Source: Cellvibrionaceae bacterium
GTDB lineage: Bacteria; Pseudomonadota; Gammaproteobacteria; Pseudomonadales; Cellvibrionaceae
Assembly: GCA_025800435.1 (NCBI GenBank)
Contig: JAOXRV010000824.1
Coordinates: 1-11,415 of the forward strand
Reading direction: 5' to 3'
DNA: 11,415 bases
Positions 6,521 to 11,415 of the stretch are shown piece by piece. Below the pieces are notes generated by a model, which was not told the DNA's origin, did no database searches, and was given only the letters and a program-made list of their open reading frames with translations. The translations under genes and the position numbers were made by a program. Position 1 is the stretch's first letter, and the number at the start of each line of letters is the position of its first letter.

Positions 6521-8287
6521 ATGCCCAATGACACTGAGTCATTACCCCAGGTCGCAGCCCCGGTCAGTGGGGTAGATACCTATAAACGCTTGCTTTCATA
6601 CCTGCGCGATCACAAATTGATGTTTGCCCTGGCCCTGGTCGGCTTTGCGATATTTGCCGGCACCCAGGCGGCCCTGGCCGAGCTGATGGGTTTTTTAATC
6701 AACGCCATTGAACAGCAAAACCCCGAGCACAAGATTATTATTCCCCTGGCCATGGTCAGTATCTTTTTTGTGCGCGGCATTGGCAGCTTTATCGGTAACT
6801 ACTCAATCTCAAAGGTGGCGCTCGGGGTGGTACACAGCCTGCGCACCCAGCTGTTTAACCAGCTCACCGTGGCCCCGGCGGATTACTTCGATAGCAGCAA
6901 CTCTGGCCATTTAATCTCGCGCATTACCTATAACGTCACCCTGGTGACCGACGCCTGTACCGAGGCCATCAAGGTATTAATACGCGAGGGCTTTACCGTT
7001 ATTGGCCTGTTTATCTACCTGCTCTATAAAGACTGGAAGATGACCATGGTATTTCTGGCCATCGCCCCGCTGCTTGGCGTTATTGTTGCGGTGGTGGGTA
7101 AGCGCTTGCGCAAAATCTCCGGCAAGATCCAGGTGACCATGGGCAATGTCACCCAATCGGCCTCGGAAATGATTAACGGCTACAAGGTGATGCGCAGTTT
7201 TGGCGGTGAAGAGTTTGAGCGCCAGCGCTTTGAGCAAGACAGCCGCGCCAACCTCAAGCAAAACATGAAGATGATCACCACTGTTTCGCTCAATACGCCG
7301 CTGCTGCAATTGATTGTGGCCATTGCCATGGGGGTGCTGGTGTATATGGCCATGAGCTTTATGGACACCAGCAACGCCGGCGATTTTGTCGCCTACCTAA
7401 CCGCCGCTGCGATTATGCCCAAGCCGGTGCGCCAGCTCAGCCAAGTTAATGCGCGCATTCAAAAAGGCATTGCCGCGGCCGAGGATATCTTTAGCCAGTT
7501 AGATGTGGCGGCCGAGGCCGACAGCGGCAGCCGAGAGGTTGAGCGGGTGCGCGGTACCATCGATATAAAACAACTTAATTTCTGCTACAGCGGCAGCGAT
7601 GAGGTGGTGCTAAAAAATATTAACCTGCAGATACCGGCGGGGAAAACCGTGGCCTTGGTGGGTCGCTCGGGCAGTGGCAAAACCACCCTGGCCAGTTTGA
7701 TCCCGCGTTTTTACCACCACAGCCAGGGCAGCATTACCATCGACGGCATCGCCATTGAAGACTACAGCCTTAGCTGTCTGCGCCGCCAGATTGCCCTGGT
7801 TAACCAGGATGTCACCCTGTTTAACGACAGCCTGCGCAATAATATTGCCTATGGTGACCTGGGCGAGGTCAGTGAGGCGGCGTTGCAACAAGCGCTAAAG
7901 GCGGCCCACGCCAGCGAATTTATCCAACAGCTTGAACACGGCATTGATACGGTGGTGGGCGAAGACGGCACCCGTCTTTCCGGCGGCCAGCGCCAGCGTA
8001 TTGCCCTGGCCCGGGCGCTGCTTAAAGATGCGCCCATTTTAATTCTGGATGAGGCCACCTCGGCGCTGGATACCGAATCCGAGCGCAAAATTCAGGCCGC
8101 GCTTGAGCAACTGATGCAAAACCGCACTACAGTGGTCATTGCCCATCGCCTGTCGACCATTGAAAACGCCGATATGATTGTGGTGATGGACAAGGGCGAG
8201 GTGGTAGAGCAAGGCAGCCACAGTGAGTTACTGGCCAAAGACGGCGCCTATGCCAAGTTGCACGCCATGCAGTTTAGCGAGGCCTAG
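6521..8287 (+). CDS. msbA: Lipid A export ABC transporter (flippase)
   Basis: MsbA is a homodimeric ABC exporter that flips the lipid A-core from the inner to the outer leaflet of the inner membrane; it also acts on phospholipids. The 588-residue half-transporter matches the family length (E. coli 582). The membrane domain spans roughly residues 30-315, with hydrophobic segments near 33-62, 72-94, 150-170, 174-193 and 262-282. The ATPase domain has Walker A GRSGSGKTT at 381-389, the Q-loop Q429, signature LSGGQ at 486-490, Walker B ILILDE ending at E511, and the switch histidine H542 in AHRLST. All catalytic residues are intact. The C-terminus ...KLHAMQFSEA ends where the family normally ends. 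The start ATG has GGA about 9 nt upstream. The stop codon TAG coincides with the first three bases of the palindromic element that follows. waaA, the preceding step of the same pathway, lies just downstream. Confidence 0.96.
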   Translation: MPNDTESLPQVAAPVSGVDTYKRLLSYLRDHKLMFALALVGFAIFAGTQAALAELMGFLINAIEQQNPEHKIIIPLAMVSIFFVRGIGSFIGNYSISKVALGVVHSLRTQLFNQLTVAPADYFDSSNSGHLISRITYNVTLVTDACTEAIKVLIREGFTVIGLFIYLLYKDWKMTMVFLAIAPLLGVIVAVVGKRLRKISGKIQVTMGNVTQSASEMINGYKVMRSFGGEEFERQRFEQDSRANLKQNMKMITTVSLNTPLLQLIVAIAMGVLVYMAMSFMDTSNAGDFVAYLTAAAIMPKPVRQLSQVNARIQKGIAAAEDIFSQLDVAAEADSGSREVERVRGTIDIKQLNFCYSGSDEVVLKNINLQIPAGKTVALVGRSGSGKTTLASLIPRFYHHSQGSITIDGIAIEDYSLSCLRRQIALVNQDVTLFNDSLRNNIAYGDLGEVSEAALQQALKAAHASEFIQQLEHGIDTVVGEDGTRLSGGQRQRIALARALLKDAPILILDEATSALDTESERKIQAALEQLMQNRTTVVIAHRLSTIENADMIVVMDKGEVVEQGSHSELLAKDGAYAKLHAMQFSEA

Positions 8288-8430
8288 CAGCCTGTTGAAA
8301 AACGTTTTCGAGGCAGCTTCAGCAAGGCAAAAATGGGCGAAAAAGCGGAGTTTATGGGTAATAAATGAGCATTTTGAGCCCATTTTTAACGCCGCTGAAG
8401 CAACGCAGGTAGTTTTTCAACGCGCTGCTA
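8285..8430. mobile_element. 146-bp palindromic, MITE-like element
   Basis: The ends form terminal inverted repeats. TAGCAGCCTGTTGAAAAAC (8285-8303) matches the complement of 8412-8430 at 17 of 19 positions. Two inner pairs continue the symmetry: GCTTCAGC (8316-8323) with GCTGAAGC (8394-8401), and AAAAATGGGC (8329-8338) with GCCCATTTTT (8378-8387). The three pairs share a centre near 8358, so the whole element can fold into one long interrupted hairpin. It has no coding capacity. The outermost TA on each side could be a TA target duplication, as made by IS630/mariner-type transposases, which would make it a non-autonomous relative. It may also act as a transcription barrier between the convergent msbA and the small minus-strand gene. 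Similar GTTGAAAAA-ended palindromes are, as I recall, common between genes in gammaproteobacteria, but I cannot name the family. Confidence 0.8.
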
Positions 8431-8440
8431 GTGCCCAGGC

Positions 8441-8761
8441 TCAGTGGCGGGCGCTGATATCGCCAATATGCTGCCAGTCCAGGTTCACCAGTAGCTGGTT
8501 GTCGGTTGCTTTGGCGGCCTGGCCTATCATCTCATCATAGGCGCTGCGCTGGCGCAGGCTAACGTTGCTAAAGGCAATGCCGAGCAGCTGCCGGTGCAAG
8601 TCGCCGAGACTAAAGGCGCGAACGGTTTTACCTTGTTTTTCAATGACCTGCTCGCTACCGTCGATAACGGCAAAAGGCTGGTACAGGCAGTTTGGCAGTG
8701 ACTCGATAATGAGATCAACCCGGCCATTGGCGGCATGGGTTTTGAGTTGCTTGGCATCCAT
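8441..8761 (-). CDS. Small conserved-looking protein of unknown function (possibly DUF6482-like)
   Basis: The 106-residue protein begins MDAKQLKTHAANGRVDLIIESLPN and continues through a strand-rich stretch (YQPFAVIDGSEQVIEKQGKTVRAFSLGDLHRQLLG) to NQLLVNLDWQHIGD. The pattern, a short N-terminal helix, beta strands and then a helix headed by SLGDLHRQL, recalls the small gammaproteobacterial family I remember as DUF6482; this is memory-based and tentative. No signal peptide, membrane helix or metal-binding cluster is seen. The gene is supported by a clean GAGG (8769-8772, minus strand) 7 nt before the ATG, and by its position: divergent from waaA with a 79-nt gap and convergent with msbA. The function is unknown. 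Confidence 0.75.
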   Translation of the reverse strand: MDAKQLKTHAANGRVDLIIESLPNCLYQPFAVIDGSEQVIEKQGKTVRAFSLGDLHRQLLGIAFSNVSLRQRSAYDEMIGQAAKATDNQLLVNLDWQHIGDISARH

Positions 8762-8840
8762 AAGTCTACCTCGGTGGCGTCAATGGCGAGCGTGGAGTGT
8801 ATACATTATCATAGCGCCAATTGAAAAGGTGAGCTGGCTC
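8762..8840. promoter_or_regulatory. Divergent promoter region between the small minus-strand gene and waaA
   Basis: These 79 bases must serve both genes, unless waaA is read only from upstream. An AT-rich core at 8800-8813 offers -10-like sequences on both strands: TATACA or TATCAT for waaA, and GATAAT or TATGAT for the minus-strand gene. No good -35 box accompanies any of them. The waaA Shine-Dalgarno AAGGTGAG is at 8826-8833, 7 nt before its ATG. Confidence 0.4.
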
Positions 8841-10115
8841 ATGCGTTATTTTTACAGCCTTGTTTTTTACCTGGCCATGCCCTTGGTGCTGGCGCGCCTG
8901 CTGTGGCGGGCCTATAAGGCGCCGGCCTACGCCAAGCGCTGGGGCGAGCGCTTGGCGCTGTTTGCAAAACCCAATTTTGCCGGCAAAAAGGTAATTTGCT
9001 TACACTCGGTCTCAGTCGGCGAAACCATTGCCGCCGCCCCCTTAATTCGCGCCCTGTTAAAAACTTACCCCGAGCAGCAATTGGTGGTTACCACCAGTAC
9101 CCCTACCGGCTCGGCCCAGGTACAGCGCTTATTTGGCGAGCAGGTTTATCATCTGTACCTGCCCTATGACCTGCCCGATGCGGTGGCGCGCTTTTTAAAT
9201 AAACTGCAGCCGCAGCTGTTGCTAATTATGGAAACCGAGCTGTGGCCCAATTTGTTGGCCGCCTGTCAGCGCCGGGGTATACCCAGCTTACTGCTCAATG
9301 GTCGCATGTCGGCCAAATCCGCCCGGGGCTACCACAAGCTCAGCGCCCTAAGCCGGCCCATGTTTGCCAGCCTAAGCGCCGTGGCCGCCCAATCTGGCGC
9401 TGACCGCGAGCGCTTTATCGCCCTGGGCGCAGAGCCCGAGCGCTGTCAGCTAAGCGGTAATCTTAAATTTGATTTGCAGATCGACGCCGCTACCCAAACT
9501 AAGGCCGAGCTGCTGCAACAGCAGTGGCGCAATGGTACCGCGCGCCCGATATTCCTGGCGGCCTCTACCCATCAAGGTGAGGATGAGCCGCTGTTGCAGG
9601 CCTTTGGCAAACTATTGCAGGCAAGCCCCGAGGCTTTGTTGGTGTTGGTGCCGCGCCACCCAGAGCGCTTTGAGCCAGTCGCAAAGTTGATTGCAAACGA
9701 AGGTTTTAGCTTACAGCGACGCAGTCAGCAACCGCCTGTGGCCAATGCCACCCAAGTGCTGCTGGGGGATTCCATGGGTGAAATGCTGGCCTTTTTTGGG
9801 GCGGCAGATTACGCCTTTATCGGCGGCAGTTTAGTGGATACCGGTGGCCACAATATGATTGAGGCCGCGGTGTGGGCCAAGCCCATTGTTACCGGCCCCA
9901 GTTGCTTTAACTTCGCCGAGGCCAGTGCGCTGCTGCTAGAGGCGGGCGCCCTGGTGCAAGTGGCCGATGGGGCCGCCCTGGCTGAGCATTGGCAGCAGCT
10001 ATTGCAAAACCCAGAGCAGGCCAAAGCCATGGCGGACGCCGCCCAGCGGGTGGCCGCCAGCAATGGCGGCGCCCTGAATAAGATGCTGGCGGCGATTGAC
10101 GAGCAGCTGATTTAA
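8841..10115 (+). CDS. waaA: 3-deoxy-D-manno-octulosonic acid (Kdo) transferase
   Basis: WaaA (KdtA) transfers Kdo from CMP-Kdo to the lipid A precursor at the cytoplasmic face of the inner membrane, starting the LPS core. From the ATG at 8841 it has 424 residues, matching E. coli (425). An open frame extends upstream to 8565, but it would run through the oppositely oriented small gene, and AAGGTGAG at 8826-8833 marks 8841 as the start. The N-terminal segment (about 3-22) is a hydrophobic anchor. The first Rossmann half carries HSVSVGE (55-61) with the presumed catalytic base E61, then ETELWPN (131-137), GRMS and SGNLKFD. The second half carries PRHPER (271-276), GDSMGEM (309-315) and the GGHNMIEA nucleotide-binding loop (335-342). 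All are intact. Whether one or two Kdo residues are added cannot be told. Its stop codon shares TTAA with the stop of the convergent peptidase gene. Confidence 0.96.
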   Translation: MRYFYSLVFYLAMPLVLARLLWRAYKAPAYAKRWGERLALFAKPNFAGKKVICLHSVSVGETIAAAPLIRALLKTYPEQQLVVTTSTPTGSAQVQRLFGEQVYHLYLPYDLPDAVARFLNKLQPQLLLIMETELWPNLLAACQRRGIPSLLLNGRMSAKSARGYHKLSALSRPMFASLSAVAAQSGADRERFIALGAEPERCQLSGNLKFDLQIDAATQTKAELLQQQWRNGTARPIFLAASTHQGEDEPLLQAFGKLLQASPEALLVLVPRHPERFEPVAKLIANEGFSLQRRSQQPPVANATQVLLGDSMGEMLAFFGAADYAFIGGSLVDTGGHNMIEAAVWAKPIVTGPSCFNFAEASALLLEAGALVQVADGAALAEHWQQLLQNPEQAKAMADAAQRVAASNGGALNKMLAAIDEQLI

Positions 10116-11290
10116 CCGGCTGGCATTGGGCACTGGGTGCCGCCGCTGGCCTCTATCCGCTCTTCGGTACCGGGGTGGGTGCTTAAGTACTCCAGTGCAT
10201 CCTTCACTTCAAACTCGGTTTCTTCCCAACCTATCCAGCGTTTAAAGCGCTGCCACCAGCTCAGCTCTTGCTCGGCAGGCTCGTCGCCCCTGGCTTCTGC
10301 CTCGGCCCGCTCTTGGGCGGCTTTTTGCTCGGCCAGCTTGCGCGCCTGCTCTTGCTCTTCATCGGCCAGCTTGTGGCTGCGCACGAGTGAATCAAGGCTG
10401 GCGCCCAGGCAGCTGCTGGGCAGCCCCAGGGCTTTTAGCTGGGCGTTGGAATAAGCATCGGCCTCGCGCTCTAAATCCCGGGTGTAGGCCATCTGCTGCA
10501 TCACCACCGGCGCCGCCACCAAAATGGCTTCGGCCATACCGCTGACATCGCCAACAATGGTGCTGATCAGCGCGGCCACGCCCAGCGATTGAATAATATT
10601 GCGCAAGCCGTGGTGGTGTTCCACATGGCCGGCCTCGTGGGCGAGAATGGCTAGAATTTCATTCTCGTTATCGGTCATTTCCAGCAGCTGGTCGGTGACA
10701 ATAATATGGCCGCCGGGCAGGGCAAAGGCATTGGCGCCAATATCGCCGCCATCGCGCTGTAACAAACTGTAGTTTTCATGGCCGGGTAGGCGTGCCCAGG
10801 CCCTGGCCAGGCGTGCGCTGTCTTCTTTTTTGGCCTTGCTCGGTGACAGCATATCCTGGTCAATACTTTCTAACACTTGTTCATCTAGGTACAGCAGTGC
10901 CTCTTGGGGTATCTGTGGGGCCACCAGTTTGGCCCCCCAGGGCAGGCCGTAGGCAATTATTACATAGCTGAATAAGGGCAGCAGCAGTAGCGCCAGTAAC
11001 ACCATGCGCATGCTGCCCTCCCAGCGGTGCACGGTTTGACGGCCCAGCTGGCGCTTAAACAGAGTTTCGATTGCGCCGTGATCCAGGCTTTCAAAGCAGC
11101 TGCCATCGGCAAAGGTAATACGATAGGGCAGTTTCCCCACTGGCTCCGACAGCTCACAGCTATCGGGGTTAAACAGCTGACGCTCGCCATTTTGCAGTTG
11201 CAATACCAGCTGGCCGCTGTCGCCATCCAGTTGCGCGGCGTACTGCTCGGAGCTGCCGCTTTTATAGTAAAAACCTTTTGCCGCACTCAT
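10112..11290 (-). CDS. Membrane-anchored M48 family zinc metallopeptidase
   Basis: The 392-residue protein has three parts. Residues 1-90 form a small strand-rich domain (GFYYKSGSSEQYAAQLDG, then RITFADGSCFESLDHG) typical of the N-terminus of this proteobacterial M48 subgroup. A single membrane helix spans about 96-116. The M48 domain follows, with HEAGH (218-222) giving zinc ligands H218 and H222 and catalytic E219, and EREAD (274-278) giving the third ligand, probably E274. Near the end THPGTEERI (371-379) is the usual closing motif. Between about 309 and 341 a very charged Lys/Glu/Gln/Ala-rich stretch, probably a coiled coil, is inserted before that motif. The topology suggests a periplasmic protease involved in envelope quality control, by family analogy only. 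The gene starts 2 nt after the YjgN-like stop codon, so the two are probably translationally coupled; GGG at 11299-11301 is only a weak Shine-Dalgarno. Confidence 0.93.
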   Translation of the reverse strand: MSAAKGFYYKSGSSEQYAAQLDGDSGQLVLQLQNGERQLFNPDSCELSEPVGKLPYRITFADGSCFESLDHGAIETLFKRQLGRQTVHRWEGSMRMVLLALLLLPLFSYVIIAYGLPWGAKLVAPQIPQEALLYLDEQVLESIDQDMLSPSKAKKEDSARLARAWARLPGHENYSLLQRDGGDIGANAFALPGGHIIVTDQLLEMTDNENEILAILAHEAGHVEHHHGLRNIIQSLGVAALISTIVGDVSGMAEAILVAAPVVMQQMAYTRDLEREADAYSNAQLKALGLPSSCLGASLDSLVRSHKLADEEQEQARKLAEQKAAQERAEAEARGDEPAEQELSWWQRFKRWIGWEETEFEVKDALEYLSTHPGTEERIEASGGTQCPMPAG

Positions 11291-11292
11291 GT

Positions 11293-11415
11293 TTAAAACC
11301 CAAAGTCAAAATCAAAGGCCTCGCCCACCTCGTCGCCAATGGCGTGGGTGTGGTCTTGGTTGTGGGCAATAAAGGCTTCGGTATCGCCGCGGTAATCAAT
11401 GTTTTCCAGCTGGAA
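11293..11415 (-). CDS. C-terminus of a YjgN/DUF898-type membrane protein (partial)
   Basis: The last 40 codons of a minus-strand gene enter from the right edge and end in TAA at 11293-11295. The visible end reads ...HTHAIGDEVGEAFDFDFGF. This closely matches the acidic tail I recall for YjgN/DUF898 proteins, which ends in a pattern like GEE(I/F)GDxFDVDIGL after several membrane helices. DUF898 genes are often followed directly by an M48 peptidase gene, as here, which supports the call. The function of the family is unknown. Because only the tail is visible, the identification rests on a short motif plus context. Confidence 0.7.
   Translation of the reverse strand, partial: FQLENIDYRGDTEAFIAHNQDHTHAIGDEVGEAFDFDFGF

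Noticed and set aside
8223..8540. Plus-strand open frame across the end of msbA and the palindromic element
   Set aside because: It starts inside msbA in another frame, runs through a repeat and into an antisense gene, and has no ribosome binding site or family resemblance.
8565..8840. Upstream extension of the waaA frame to 8565
   Set aside because: It would add 92 residues unlike any WaaA, lie antisense to a supported gene, and ignore the Shine-Dalgarno at 8826-8833. The shorter product matches the family length.

Overview
The window looks like chromosomal DNA of a gammaproteobacterium, probably a marine or plant-polymer-degrading lineage near Pseudomonas and the Cellvibrionales. This rests on a GC-rich coding style dominated by GCC, CTG and AGC codons, on family resemblance, and on the order glnE-ilvE-(LPS gene)-msbA-waaA, which resembles the Pseudomonas arrangement. 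The genus is an inference. There are no tRNA, rRNA, CRISPR, phage or transposase genes.

Left edge (1-847): a minus-strand reading frame open to the window edge encodes a Flp-type pilin-like protein. It has a type III (prepilin peptidase) leader, one hydrophobic helix, and then a long tail rich in Ser, Thr, Asn, Gly and Ala that carries no acidic residue. A minus-strand VOC-fold gene with a clear Shine-Dalgarno and a strong intrinsic terminator follows at 848-1225.

Centre (1473-10115): the plus strand carries glnE (glutamine synthetase adenylyltransferase/adenylyl-removase), ilvE (branched-chain aminotransferase), an InaA/WaaP-like kinase-fold gene lacking the usual catalytic aspartates, msbA (lipid A flippase) and waaA (Kdo transferase). 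MsbA and WaaA act in one pathway: WaaA adds Kdo to lipid A on the inner leaflet and MsbA flips the product. The kinase-like protein is probably an LPS-linked accessory factor. Its leader holds a strong hairpin, a competing alternative pairing and 15-bp tandem repeats. Between msbA and waaA lie a 146-bp palindromic MITE-like element, whose first three bases are the msbA stop codon, and a small minus-strand gene of unknown function that is divergent from waaA.

Right edge (10112-11415): on the minus strand, a YjgN/DUF898-type membrane protein (only its C-terminus is in the window) is followed after 2 nt by an M48 membrane metallopeptidase. That gene ends tail-to-tail with waaA, both genes using the same TTAA for their stop codons.

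Most of the window is ordinary housekeeping. The parts that most deserve a second look are the pilin-like gene at the left edge, the degenerate kinase with its structured leader, and the palindromic element seated in the msbA stop codon.
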